Assembly: GCA_023212645.1 (NCBI GenBank)
Contig: JALBYC010000015.1
Span: forward strand, 231,052-295,051
Direction of reading: 5' to 3'
Source of the DNA: Farysia itapuensis
Lineage: Eukaryota; Basidiomycota; Ustilaginomycetes; Ustilaginales; Ustilaginaceae
Length of the DNA stretch: 64,000 nucleotides
Shown here: positions 9,478-19,430 of the stretch, piece by piece
How positions within the stretch are numbered: the first letter of the stretch is position 1
Layout: each line of letters begins with the position of its first letter
Notes under the pieces: generated by a model
What the model saw: the letters and a program-made list of their open reading frames with translations, nothing else
Told to the model about the DNA's origin: nothing
Database searches by the model: none
Position numbers and translations under genes: made by a program

Positions 9478-11085
9478 ATGAGCATCTCTCGGTCGAGCAG
9501 CGCTCAGGCAGCGAGATGCACCAACTTCGGCAGCAGTAGACAGACATCAAAGCGTACATGTGCCGTCTGCCATCCGCGAGCTCTCGTTCGCAATGTTTCC
9601 CACAAGACTAGGTCAGACAGGTATGCCCTCGAGGACGGCCCACATGACCCCTTCAATGCTGTCATTGCGCGTCTTGACGACAGTCCTGGGCCGAGCGGCT
9701 CACTATCTGGATGGAGCGCCGCAATCAAAGCAAACATATGTGTAAAGGATGCCCGGACCTCTTGCGCAAGTCAGACGCTGCTCAATTTCAAGCCTACGTT
9801 TGACGCTACAGCTGTTAGCTTGGTTCGGCTGGCTGGGGCAAAGCTCACCTACCAGACCAATTGCGATGAGTTTGGCATGGGATCAGCCAACGTTCACTCT
9901 GTTTATGGACCAGTCCGGAATCCAGCCTCGGCAGATGCGGCTACTGTCACTACTTGGAGCGCAGAGCAAGACCGGGCCGCTGGTGGTAGTTCGGGTGGTG
10001 CAGCTGCCGCGGTGCGAGCGGGACTAGCCAGGTTTGCACTGGGATCTGACACGGGTGGCTCTGTTCGTCTTCCCGCCGCATACTGCGGTGTTGTTGGTCT
10101 CAAGCCGTCATACGGCCTAATTAGCCGTTGGGGCTTGATATCATACGCAGACAGTCTTGACACGGTCGGAGTGTTGGCGCGGACTGTGAACGACGCGAGC
10201 ACAGTATTCGATGTCCTTTCGGCCCCAGACTCGCGTGACCCAACGTGCGCAAGTCAAGAGACACGGACAAGAGCAAAAGCCTGTCTGACCGACCATCTAA
10301 ACCGCATCGGCGTGTCGAGCTCATCAAAGGCGTCTCCACTAGCTGGAGTGCGTATTGGGATCCCGCGCGAGTATTTCCCGGAAGAGCTACATCTGCGTGT
10401 GTTGGCTCCTTTCCGAGAATCAGTGTCTGCACTGGAAGCCGCGGGTGCGGAAGTGGTCGGTATCAGCCTGCCCACGACGCAGTCAGCCCTCGGTGCATAC
10501 TACATTATCTCGTCGGCAGAAGCTAGTAGCAATTTAGCACGCTACGACGGCGTCGAATACGGCTTTCACGCACCGTCGACCGACAAGACTCATCATGCCT
10601 ACGCGGCAACACGCAGCGCTGGCTTCGGCGAAGAGGTACGCAAACGTATCCTCCTCGGCACGTACGCGCTCACCGCCGATGCATTTGACAATTACTTTCT
10701 CGAAGCATCTCGCGTGCGCAAGGCCATCCAGCAAGACTTTCAATCTGCTCTTCGCATACCCAACGCGCTTCGAGCTGACAAGCACGCTCCCGAAGCTGCA
10801 GCGAACGGCGTAGATGTCATTCTGCACCCTTCCGCCGTGAACACGGCCCCTACGCTGGCGGATAGTTTGCGATCGACAGAGTCCAGCGATTCCCTGGCCG
10901 AGTACGTGCAAGACATCCTTACGGTGCCTGCCAGTCTCGCTGGGCTACCTGCGCTGTCTGTCCCAGCAGGAGTTGCAGAGGACGACAAATGGCCGGTCGG
11001 TGTCACGGCCGTCACACAATGGGGTTGCGAAAAGATGCTCTTCGAGATAGGGCGCGCACTCGAATCGCACCTCAAATACAACTGA
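9478..11085 (+). CDS. HER2: Mitochondrial glutamyl-tRNA(Gln) amidotransferase subunit A (GatA/HER2)
   Basis: 535 residues, amidase signature family. The catalytic Ser-cisSer-Lys set is visible: Lys84 (SAAIKANICVKD), Ser171/172 in the Gly-Ser-rich loop (AGGSSGGAAAAV), and Ser195 (SDTGGSVRLPAAYCG). The sequence VGLKPSYGLISRWGLISYADSLDTVG is diagnostic for GatA rather than other amidases. GatA releases ammonia from glutamine to convert mischarged Glu-tRNA(Gln) to Gln-tRNA(Gln) with GatB and GatF/GatC inside mitochondria. The first about 45 residues are Ser/Arg-rich and lack acidic residues, consistent with a mitochondrial presequence. Its stop lies only 33 bp from the stop of the convergent FMN enzyme gene. 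Confidence 0.92.
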   Translation: MSISRSSSAQAARCTNFGSSRQTSKRTCAVCHPRALVRNVSHKTRSDRYALEDGPHDPFNAVIARLDDSPGPSGSLSGWSAAIKANICVKDARTSCASQTLLNFKPTFDATAVSLVRLAGAKLTYQTNCDEFGMGSANVHSVYGPVRNPASADAATVTTWSAEQDRAAGGSSGGAAAAVRAGLARFALGSDTGGSVRLPAAYCGVVGLKPSYGLISRWGLISYADSLDTVGVLARTVNDASTVFDVLSAPDSRDPTCASQETRTRAKACLTDHLNRIGVSSSSKASPLAGVRIGIPREYFPEELHLRVLAPFRESVSALEAAGAEVVGISLPTTQSALGAYYIISSAEASSNLARYDGVEYGFHAPSTDKTHHAYAATRSAGFGEEVRKRILLGTYALTADAFDNYFLEASRVRKAIQQDFQSALRIPNALRADKHAPEAAANGVDVILHPSAVNTAPTLADSLRSTESSDSLAEYVQDILTVPASLAGLPALSVPAGVAEDDKWPVGVTAVTQWGCEKMLFEIGRALESHLKYN

Positions 11086-11093
11086 TTCTGCGC

Positions 11094-11118
11094 GAGGGGG
11101 AGAGAGAGAGAGAGAGAG
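11094..11118. repeat. (GA)n microsatellite between two convergent genes
   Basis: An uninterrupted AG/GA run lies in the 33-bp gap between the stop codons at 11085 and 11119. It must be part of both 3' UTRs if the transcripts overlap. Confidence 0.8.
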
Positions 11119-12561
11119 CTAGATGTGACTATCGGCGCGGACAAGGGCAGCGGGCGAGAGCTGGGTGGATGACTGGAAGCCAGCGAGTGCGCAATTGAGC
11201 TCAAAGTCGGCCAGCAGGGTCTTGAGGACCGAGGTGACGCCTTCCTGACCGTTGAGCGCGAGTCCCCAAGCCCAAGGTCGGCCGATGGCGACGGCATCTG
11301 CGCCGAGACAGAGCGCTTTGGCGATGTCAGCTCCGGTGCGTACGCCACTGTCAAAGATGATGGACGGTCGTTCCTTGCCCTCTTCGACAGGCAAAGCGCG
11401 AATGTACTCTGCAATGGCGGGTAACTGCCGCAACGACGGTACTGCTCCATCCACCTGTCTACCGCCGTGGTTGGATACCCACACGCCGTCCATACCGGCC
11501 TGAACGGCGCGAGCTGCATCCGGAACCGATTGAATGCCTTTGAGAATGATCGGCCCATCGCCCCACAAGTCGCGCAAAATGGCGAGTTCAGCCCAAGAGC
11601 GCGAGACACCGGGTGAAAGCTGGCCAATCGCTGCAACCGACGCCTCGGTGATCTCGTCCTTGGTCACATCTTTCCGCAGCGGCGACTATGAGAAAACACA
11701 GCGGACCACGCTTAAGTCTATGCCACACTAAGCAGTGCTAGACGGGGAGAAAGAACTTACTTTTCCATCGCAGTACTTTTCGACAAACACGGGGTCGCTA
11801 AATACATTGGCGACGCCCTCACCGGTCAAGAAAGGATTGTAGGCTGACGTGATTGGTCAGCAATGGCGTTTTGGAAAGCAACCCTTTTGCGCGTGTCCAC
11901 TTACCTGTGTCAAGATCTCTGGGTCTCCAACCGAGATTCCAGGTGTCCAGTGTGACGACTAGGACCGAGTATCCGGTAGATTTTGCGCGTTTGAGGAGCG
12001 AGGCGGTGATGTCATCGTCAAGAGGCCAGTAGAGCTGGAACCAGGCATCCGATTCGTTCTCCTGGAATTGGCCCTCCTTGTAGACCTGTTCCAGCGGTCG
12101 TGAGGTAGCCGAGGAGAGAGTAAAGGGAATGTTGAGCTCGGAAGCAGCAGCGGCGGTAGCGCAGTCGGCGTGCTCCTTGTTGAGCTGCGCCTGAACGCCA
12201 ATAGGTGCGACGACGAGGGGGGTGGGATACTCTTTGCCGAACAGTCTCGTGGGACTGGTAAAATCGGACAGGGCAACATTACGCAGCATCTGGGGCACAA
12301 TCTGCCATTGACTGAATGAGCGCAGGTTGACGATGGCGGTGGACTCGCTGGACGCACTGCCTGCCACATAGGCGTACGCTTCGGGTGTGATCTTCTCCTT
12401 GGCCAGCGCTTCGAGCCGGTTCAGATCCGTCGTCTGCGGGCGATCACCACCCAGACCGCCGACGTAAATCTCCCGCAAGTAACCCGACTAGTAGACCGCA
12501 GATGTCAGCATGCTACGTGCATAGAACGGCAAGGGCCGATACGTACCTTTGGGTCCGACAT
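11119..12561 (-). CDS. FMN-dependent alpha-hydroxy-acid dehydrogenase, lactate oxidase/monooxygenase-like
   Basis: Reverse-strand exons 12547-12561, 11905-12487, 11761-11843 and 11119-11685 join to 1248 nt (415 residues). All junctions are GT-AG and in frame. Visible family motifs are EAYAYVAGSASSEST near the N-terminus (FMN domain), the catalytic His/Arg loop SNHGGRQVDGAVPSL, and the phosphate-binding end IFDSGVRTGADIAKALCLGADAVAIGRP. The enzyme should oxidise an L-2-hydroxy acid such as lactate to the 2-oxo acid using FMN. No cytochrome b5 domain precedes the barrel, so it is not a flavocytochrome b2. The leader with EIYVGGLGG resembles bacterial lactate 2-monooxygenase more than yeast Cyb2. 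No clear mitochondrial or peroxisomal signal was seen. The substrate is inferred. Confidence 0.85.
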
Positions 12562-12982
12562 TGTTTGATGTATGATGGCAAAGTGCGGGGAACATTCACA
12601 TTCACAATTGAATTGGGCTTCGGCTTCTTGAACCGGCGATGCGGCCGAAATTGACGCGGCGACTTCCCGAGTGGTTTGTTAGACCGGTCTTTTTGCACCT
12701 CGGATCGCGGATCGCGGATCGACCTCCGTCGGAATTCCAATGTCGACAGCCGTAGCGAGCCGCCAAGCATCAAGGTGCAAAGGCAGCAGCAAAGGCAGCG
12801 CACGAGCTCAAGCCACATGCACAAGCACTATGACAGACGTTCAACGAATGACAGGGCGCAGTCGCAGTCTGCGGTCTGGTACATTGGACGTGTTGTCGCC
12901 GATATAAATACATGCCCCCCCCAACAACACGTGTGTCGGCTGATAACGGCTCCTCTTCGCAGAAAGGTGTCCCCCCGTGGTT
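12562..12982. promoter_or_regulatory. Divergent promoter region with TATA box
   Basis: 421 bp between the divergent FMN enzyme and the seven-TM gene. A TATAAATA box at 12903-12910 lies about 75 bp before the forward ATG at 12983. A short tandem of GGATCGC units is at about 12703-12722. Neither the small forward nor reverse frames here look like proteins. Confidence 0.5.
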
Positions 12983-14004
12983 ATGTTTGCTCCGTTGGCA
13001 AGTGCGTCGCTGGTGTTTGCAATTCTGTACTTGGCCATCTTTGTCGGCTTGACCGTGGGATTGTGTACGAAGCGCATCAAGATCAAGTCGCGATGGGCGG
13101 TACTGTACTTGCACGTTCTGTGTAGGCTGGCTGCCCAGGCGTGTGGCTTGGTGCTCGGCGTGGTCGGCATCTTTGGCGGTGCCAATAACGTCAATGTTCT
13201 GATCGCCATGTATATACTCGGCGCAGAGGGCTACTTTACCCTGGTCTTGTGCACAGCACGCTTCCTGGTGTCCTGGCACAATCACCACTTTGGCGACTCA
13301 TGGCTGGAACGCAAGACGGCTTATCCCAAGCATCTGCCGTGGTATCAGAAGTTTGGCCGATCGCTTAGCTTCCGCGGGATCAAGGACCATCCCATGACCT
13401 GGGTGGAATGGTGCCTGATTGCTGCTAACGCCGTGATCATTTCTGGAGGCTCGCTCTCCGCCGGCGCGTACACGAACGACGACCTGACTCCCACCCAACA
13501 GCGTTCTCAGCTGCAGACGTCTCGCGATCTGCGCACAGCAGGACAAGCCATCTTCCTCGCCATCAACTGCACCCTGTTCGGCTGCATCCTCGCCACGGTC
13601 CATCAAGCCAGAACTCGAGGCAACAAGGCGCCGTGGTATGGACATCCCACCCTCGCGCTTCTCGTACTCACCTGGCCCTTTTTGGCAACCCGTGGCATCT
13701 GGGGCATCTTGCAAGCTCAAGTCCCCGCATATAACGTAAGTTCCTCGCTGAAGTCGCCGTTTAGTCCGTCAAAACTGATTCGTTGAGGCACCCGAAACAG
13801 TACTTTAATCCCGAGAACTACGATAGGGATAACTTGACGGAGCGCTTTGTGGTGGAAGAGGCGTGTCTAGCGACCATGACGGAATGGGTGAGCTGTGCGC
13901 TCCTCACTCTGACCTACTACACAAGCCGCAATGATCCCCGCCAAAGAGACGTCAACTTACACCTCCAAACCCCTGGTGAAGATGACAAAAGCCACGAGAT
14001 CTGA
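12983..14004 (+). CDS. Seven-transmembrane protein of unknown function (DUF7702-like)
   Basis: Exons 12983-13735 and 13801-14004 give 318 residues; the intron is GTAAGT...CAG. Seven hydrophobic segments are visible: about 5-27, 36-62, 66-95, 135-158, 183-208, 220-246 and one after the splice (ATMTEWVSCALLTLTYYTS). The pattern and the loop sequences resemble fungal multispan proteins sometimes labelled receptor-like; I assign no ligand or function. The tail is short and polar. The start is the ATG at 12983, 73 bp after a TATA box; the in-frame GTG at 12977 is less likely. The gene is convergent with the DUF1772 gene 44 bp away. Confidence 0.75.
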
Positions 14005-14048
14005 GACTGTTACTGTATCATTGCGTTCATGAAATTGCAGCGAGAGGA

Positions 14049-14701
14049 TTACACTGGTACCATGGCGTATAGAGCGGTGATGAGACCGCCAAGGGCGGCA
14101 GTGACGCGGACGTTGTGCAAGGCAGTCCAAGTTGAGAAAAGCTTGTTCACCTTGGCCTCGTCGACAGGTTCGCCGCGGTTGGCCGTTTTGCGCAACGCCA
14201 TCAGCTGGTCATTCACCGGCTTGATCACGAGCAACTGACGGAAGAGAGAAGAGTTTGTGAGCCCACCAAAACGCACGTGCACCGACAACTGGAGCTGTGA
14301 TGTACACTTACGGTAAAAGGAATGTGGAAGAGAAACATGCCTGCTGCTGCATAGACCAGAGTGTCGACGCTGACGGAAGAAGAGGGGGACCTGCTATGGT
14401 TGAGTGTCAAGGAGCGGACCTTGCTGGCAGCCGTACCACCCGTTTGCACACATGTGATTAGGCTCACGGCCGTGATGACGTCGAGGACTGGGATGCACGC
14501 GGCGCCGAGACTGTAGGCGCGGTTCCATAGCGTGAGCCTTTGCGCGACGGACAAGTTGGCAGTCTCAGCCGCCTGCGGTTCAACCTTGGTGCCTTGCTGC
14601 TCGAGGAAATGCTGATTGATGATCAAGGGATACGAGAGTGCCAAGCCGGTAACAAGGCCCGAGGTGGTCAAACCGACCAAAGCAGAGATGGGAGCCATCA
14701 T
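14049..14701 (-). CDS. DUF1772 (anthrone-oxygenase-like) membrane protein
   Basis: Exons 14312-14701 and 14049-14234 (reverse) join to 576 nt, 191 residues. Features are four hydrophobic segments, Asn-Asn/Pro-type motifs (YPLIINQHFLEQQG) and the C-terminal signature VNKLFSTWTALHNVRVTAALGG, where the W-x-x-x-H-x-x-R arrangement is typical of DUF1772. Some relatives oxidise anthrones in polyketide pathways, but no polyketide synthase is near, so the substrate is unknown. The intron begins GTAAGTGT and ends CAG. Two adjacent ATGs (14701 and 14698) could start the protein. Confidence 0.8.
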
Positions 14702-14892
14702 GGTATGAGCGATAAGCGTTGGCCTGGTCCTCGCCTCGCCTCGCACATTGCTGAAATATATACCACCAGCGCCTCGAATCGGGGAAATTGAGCCCAATCA
14801 ACAAGGGTCTGGGTCTGTGCACGTGTGGTGTTTGCCGCGGGAAGAGATTCATGCTGATAGCGCGGCACGGCCCATGGCGGGGTTAGGCGAAC

Positions 14893-15693
14893 TTACTTGC
14901 GAAGCAGAACCTGGCCGCAGATAATGACATAGACGCTGTGAGGCTGTTGACTCCAGTGCAGCCAAGCGGGGGCAAACTGCGCAATCTGTTGACGCGTAGC
15001 CAGGCCGGTCGCTAGTGCCCTGGCCGTCCAGTCGTCGGCAGAGGAGCGTTGGGCTGACATCTCGCCCCACCAGGGCGCGTCTTGTGGGCCGGCATACGTC
15101 TGGCTGCCGGACGAGTACTCGACGGCGTTGGGGGAGAAGCCAGCCTGGATTGCCCACTCGATCAGTCTGCGTCCCGCGTCCGGCTCGGCGCCCGTCGAGC
15201 GGAAGATCTGGCCAGCCACCGTCTTCCACAGCTCCAACGCTTCACTGCTTGGATACAGCATGGTGGTTGCCCAGTCACCCTCGCGGCAAGCGACCAAGCC
15301 ACCCGGCTTGCACACCCTTCGCATCTCACCCAGCGCTTTCGCTGCATCACTGAGATGCAACAAAATCTGATGCGCATACACCACGTCAAATGTGTCGTCT
15401 GCAAACGGAAGCTCGTACACGGAAGCCGTCTGGAACGAGACGTTGCTGGCGCAATCGCTGTCTGCAGCTCTCTTGCGCGCTTCTTCCACGACCTGCGCAG
15501 AGTAGTCGACACCTACGACACGACCGCGCTCCACGTACTTGGCCAGTGAGGTGGTGATCGTGCCCGGCCCGCAACCCACGTCCAGCACCTCTGCCTCTGC
15601 TCGCAAATGAGGCAGCAGAAACGCTGCGGAATTCTCAGCAGTGCGCGACGTGTGCGACCGAAGCACCGCTTCACTATACCCCTGTGTATACAT
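14893..15693 (-). CDS. Class I SAM-dependent methyltransferase (UbiE/Methyltransf_11-like)
   Basis: 266 residues in one exon. Motif I is VLDVGCGPGTITTSLA (about residues 36-51), the acidic ribose-binding turn is VVGVDYS, motif post-I/II is YELPFADDTFDVVYAHQILLHL, and LGEMRRVCKPGGLVACREGD is motif III. These define a Rossmann-fold methyltransferase close to the ubiquinone/menaquinone and small-molecule group. The C-terminal half, which sets the substrate, is not recognisable. No catalytic partner genes are adjacent. The start is the ATG at 15693 (MYTQGYSEAVLRSH); the phrase GYSEAVLRSH is common at the start of this group. Confidence 0.88.
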   Translation of the reverse strand: MYTQGYSEAVLRSHTSRTAENSAAFLLPHLRAEAEVLDVGCGPGTITTSLAKYVERGRVVGVDYSAQVVEEARKRAADSDCASNVSFQTASVYELPFADDTFDVVYAHQILLHLSDAAKALGEMRRVCKPGGLVACREGDWATTMLYPSSEALELWKTVAGQIFRSTGAEPDAGRRLIEWAIQAGFSPNAVEYSSGSQTYAGPQDAPWWGEMSAQRSSADDWTARALATGLATRQQIAQFAPAWLHWSQQPHSVYVIICGQVLLRK

Positions 15694-15850
15694 CGTTGAT
15701 GGTGGTAGTCAGCACGAAACAAGGGTCCACGACAGCAGCAGTAGTAGTATGTTCAACGTCATAATATAAAAAAAAGGTATATATTGGCACAGATGTCGTG
15801 CGGGAATTTTGGGATGGGAGAAAGGCGTGGCTATTGGCGGACATGAGGGG

Positions 15851-18800
15851 TCAGCACTTCGAGCCGAAGCGAGGGGCAGAGCGGACCGCGATGCGGCTTT
15901 GGAACGACGTGGCTGCAGCCGTAGCACTGAGTGGTGGGGTGATTATTTGGGGCGAAGCCAGCGCCCGAGACCGTAACGACGTCGTACTCGCCGCTGTCCG
16001 CAGACTGGGCAGCTTCGAGGCCGTCGCCCCGCTGCGCAGAATGCCGGACGAAGCAGCCCCTGCACGGACACTCTTGAGATTGACGACGCTCTGAGGTCGA
16101 CGCAGCATCGGCGATGGGAGCGGGCTAGACGGCACTGCCAGCAGCTCGGAATCATTCGACTCGGATCGACTGCCTCTCGCCGATCGAGGAAGCGCCAGCA
16201 TGGGTAGGCCACTGCTCTTGCGTCGCAGGGTGGGCGCGACAGCCCCCACGCCATTCTTGTCGGCCGCATCGACGGCCGAGGTGCGTCGGAAAGCTGCATC
16301 TTCCTGACTGCTAGTGACCGAGTACACAGTGGCTGAGGAGACGGTGCTCGATCGGTCGCCGTGGAAGCTGGACCAGATCTCAGACCCTGCGGTCGTGTTC
16401 GGCGTGTCTTGCTCGGCATTCGCCCGCCCACTTGGAAGCACCTGACGTACGTTACCAAACTCAACAGCATCATCATCTTCGTCGTCGAGTAGAGCGTGCG
16501 ACACATCAATCTCGCTCAAGTTGACGTGAGACAGGTCGTCTTCCTCCAAGCTCGGCAGCTCGAGCTCTGGACTGTCGGATCGAATCGGTGTCGTGCGCGC
16601 TCTCTGTATTGCGGCAGCATCTGTGGCGCGGATATGCTCGAGCGCAGTCGAGTGACGCTGGGGTGTGCGCAGCGGGATAGAGGCAATCTTGCGTTGTATC
16701 ACTAGTTTGCCGCTGTCGTTGATGCTTGCCACGACGCCGAGTTTGCGCTTGGCCCCTCGTGCGTCGTCCCACAGCCCGCTGCGTTCGGCCAGCGCTTCGA
16801 GCGCCGTACCAACGTCCAGGTCGGACTCTTCGCTCTCGTTGCCAGAGTCTGCGTCCTTATCGTACGGGCTTAGCCCGTTTGCACTGCGCCGGCCCTGCAA
16901 GGACAGAGGCGATGCGCTGTTGGGAGACGATAGGCGTGGGGCACGCAGGTTGAGCGGCCACGCTCCCGGCTCGTCCAGATCAAGGCCGTGAACTTGGAGC
17001 ATGGAAAGTCTCGAGCTTTTGCGGCGCAACAGGGGCGGCAGCACTCTGCGTTCATCTGTCCCGACTTGAGTCGGCAGCTGCAGTGACGGCGACGATGGTG
17101 AGGATGTCGGCGAGGTCTGCATGCTGAATTCCACGTACTGCTTCGGCTGTACTGACGCTGGTCTAGAGCCGGCTATACTGCCGCGCGGACTGATGCTGAT
17201 CTGGTCCTCGCCGATGGCCACTGGCCAGCGTGTGCCAAACTCGGCCGCGGCGAGACTGTAGCTGCTTAGGGATGTGGATCGACCGCCGGTCAAGATGGAC
17301 TGCGCTGATCCGTCTGGTGATGCATCACGCACGTTGGCAAGAGCGTGGTCATGCAACGCTATGGGACGGTAGCTCATGGCCGACACAAAGGCCGACAGGC
17401 TTTCGCGACGTTGTAGCTCTTGCTGCGCCATTTGCTGCTTGGCCTGCGCAGCTGCCTTGATCTCGCGCACCGACACGGGTCCTGTCGGCGATCCAACCGA
17501 CGACAGGGAAGCCACCGAGGACTGTCGAGACCTCAACGTGTGAGACGCTGCTCGTGCAATAATACTCGACCACGTCCCAGCACCCGTCAGATCCTTGGGC
17601 GACATTCCTGACGGCACAAAGGGCGGCAGACTTGGAGAAAACTGGTAAAACGCAAATGGATCCTGCCTGTCGTGTCGCACTTGCGGCAAAGGTTCTTCGG
17701 CTGTACTTTGCAGCGATGGGCTGAAGGCCGAGCTGAGACGGTGGGTGCGGGCAGTGCTGTCACGGCGTACGGCTCGCTGATCTTCAAAGCCAAGGCCAAT
17801 CACGGTGCGGCTCGGTTTGGTGCGTTTGCGTGGCGAGTCAGACTCGTCCAATTCTATAGCTGATTCGTCGACATCGGCAGAGGTTGGAGGCGGCGGTACA
17901 AACACTTCGGAGAGTATGCTGCCGTTGGAAGCACGATATGCGTCGTAGATCGAATCGAGCTCAAACGACTCTTTGCCCAATTCTGCGACTCTGATGGCAG
18001 GTACCTGGAAGGAGCCTGTCGAGTCTGTTCTCTGCAGACTGTGCGACATGTCAAGCGTACTGGAGGATGCGAGGGACGGTATGGAAACAGAGGTATCCGG
18101 TGATGACGGATGTGGGCTCTGTTCAGGTCGAGGCGACTGACTTGCGGAAGACATCTTGTCGGCATGCAGGTCGAGAGCGGCGACGAGACCGACGATTTTC
18201 TGCTGCATCGTGCTGTCCCTGGACGTGATGGCTTTTGGTCTGGAACGAGCTGGCATTCTGAACCCGGTGGGCGAGGTGGGAGAGACGGATGGACTACTGC
18301 TCAGCTCACGACGAGCCTTGCTCCATCGAGACGTGGGTGTGGATGGACCGGCAACGCACAGCACACCATGGTGATCAGTCAGCTGAAGCACATCCTCCAA
18401 CTCGCCATCGCTGTTGTCATCCGTCGAGCGCGAAGGTGACTGCGGCAAGCGCGATTGAATGGACCCTCGTAAATTGTCAAGGGGACGAGACGGAACAGGG
18501 GTGGGAAAGCACGACGAGAGGCGTCGAATGCTGTCCATCTCGTCCCCGGAGCCATCGCTGGTATCTGCGTCGAATGACATGCTTGGGAGGAAGGAGGCGG
18601 CAGCGACGGTAGGAGTCGGTGGCAGAGACGAGTCTGGCCGCGGCGGTAAAGGCATGGTGGGTGGTGGACATAGAGGTTTGCCTCTGGATCTAGACTGAGA
18701 GTTGGTGGGGGGCCGTGCCGGTGGGACTGACGTAGACGACGAGCGCGCTTTGTGCTCCGTTTTGGGAGACAAAGGGCGATGTGATTGATGACCTTGAATG

Positions 18801-18973
18801 GTGCTTTCTTCATCTTCATCGCTCATAGGCGCAAGGGAGCCATTGTCGTCGACGCAGCACCAGGTCAATCGGTCCGCCGACGCTGAAACGGGCGAGAGCA
18901 TGGCCGCCTTCCTAGCGTTGCGTGCTGCCAGAATAGACTCCTGCAACAAATCGGTGCGATGTGTGTGCAACAT
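15851..18973 (-). CDS. Large disordered Ser/Pro-rich protein, unknown function
   Basis: From the ATG at 18973 (MLHTHRTDLLQESILAARNARKAAML) the frame is 1040 residues without an intron. The frame is open further upstream, but that extension is Cys-rich and unlike the rest, so this start is preferred; MSDEDEEST near 18826 is a later alternative. Most of the protein is low-complexity Ser/Pro/Arg. Possible ordered islands are the amphipathic start, FELDSIYDAYRASNG, a Gln-rich helix AAAQAKQQMAQQELQRR, a stretch KLGVVASINDSGKLVIQRK, and an acidic LSHVNLSEIDVSHALL segment. The basic Ser/Thr-rich tail would suit phosphorylation and cytoskeletal or polarity roles, but I recognise no domain. Confidence 0.7.
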   Translation of the reverse strand: MLHTHRTDLLQESILAARNARKAAMLSPVSASADRLTWCCVDDNGSLAPMSDEDEESTIQGHQSHRPLSPKTEHKARSSSTSVPPARPPTNSQSRSRGKPLCPPPTMPLPPRPDSSLPPTPTVAAASFLPSMSFDADTSDGSGDEMDSIRRLSSCFPTPVPSRPLDNLRGSIQSRLPQSPSRSTDDNSDGELEDVLQLTDHHGVLCVAGPSTPTSRWSKARRELSSSPSVSPTSPTGFRMPARSRPKAITSRDSTMQQKIVGLVAALDLHADKMSSASQSPRPEQSPHPSSPDTSVSIPSLASSSTLDMSHSLQRTDSTGSFQVPAIRVAELGKESFELDSIYDAYRASNGSILSEVFVPPPPTSADVDESAIELDESDSPRKRTKPSRTVIGLGFEDQRAVRRDSTARTHRLSSAFSPSLQSTAEEPLPQVRHDRQDPFAFYQFSPSLPPFVPSGMSPKDLTGAGTWSSIIARAASHTLRSRQSSVASLSSVGSPTGPVSVREIKAAAQAKQQMAQQELQRRESLSAFVSAMSYRPIALHDHALANVRDASPDGSAQSILTGGRSTSLSSYSLAAAEFGTRWPVAIGEDQISISPRGSIAGSRPASVQPKQYVEFSMQTSPTSSPSSPSLQLPTQVGTDERRVLPPLLRRKSSRLSMLQVHGLDLDEPGAWPLNLRAPRLSSPNSASPLSLQGRRSANGLSPYDKDADSGNESEESDLDVGTALEALAERSGLWDDARGAKRKLGVVASINDSGKLVIQRKIASIPLRTPQRHSTALEHIRATDAAAIQRARTTPIRSDSPELELPSLEEDDLSHVNLSEIDVSHALLDDEDDDAVEFGNVRQVLPSGRANAEQDTPNTTAGSEIWSSFHGDRSSTVSSATVYSVTSSQEDAAFRRTSAVDAADKNGVGAVAPTLRRKSSGLPMLALPRSARGSRSESNDSELLAVPSSPLPSPMLRRPQSVVNLKSVRAGAASSGILRSGATASKLPSLRTAASTTSLRSRALASPQIITPPLSATAAATSFQSRIAVRSAPRFGSKC

Positions 18974-19430
18974 CACGGGCAAGGGACAGACTGTACAGAC
19001 ATCGGGGGCGTAGAGACAGGTGTTTACGTCTGCGCACAAAACAGTTTGACACGGTGGGGACAAGACACTTCTCACTCTCACGGGAAGGGGGTGAGGGACC
19101 GCACAAGATCTGCACCAAGCTGTCTTCTGCATGTACCCTGCCAATCGTCCCGGCTAACAAACAAATCTTTTGGCTGCAATCCTGCAATCCTGCAATCCCA
19201 CTCGCATCTGAGACATTTTGGGGGACCAGCTTCCGCCCAGCTTGGACATCTTACCTCGCCTACGCCTAGCTCGCCGAGCGGCCATATGCCATGTCGCCAT
19301 AAATAGCCTGACCCTGTTAGAGTGGTGGTAACGCAGTTCTCGCACGACAGAGCAGAAAATTGGAGATCTTCTGATCTTGACAGGTTGCTTGATTGATTTC
19401 TTCTTGATCCTTATCTAGACGACCACAACG
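18974..19430. other. Divergent intergenic region upstream of argininosuccinate lyase
   Basis: 457 bp between the disordered-protein gene and ARG4. A short (CTGCAATC)-type direct repeat is at about 19173-19198. An AT-rich CATAAATAG element near 19298 may serve as TATA for ARG4, and a pyrimidine-rich leader precedes its ATG. Confidence 0.4.

Noticed and set aside
18974..19144. Upstream extension of the disordered-protein frame
   Set aside because: It is Cys-rich, unlike the rest of the protein, and overlaps the likely promoter of the divergent ARG4; the ATG at 18973 is preferred.
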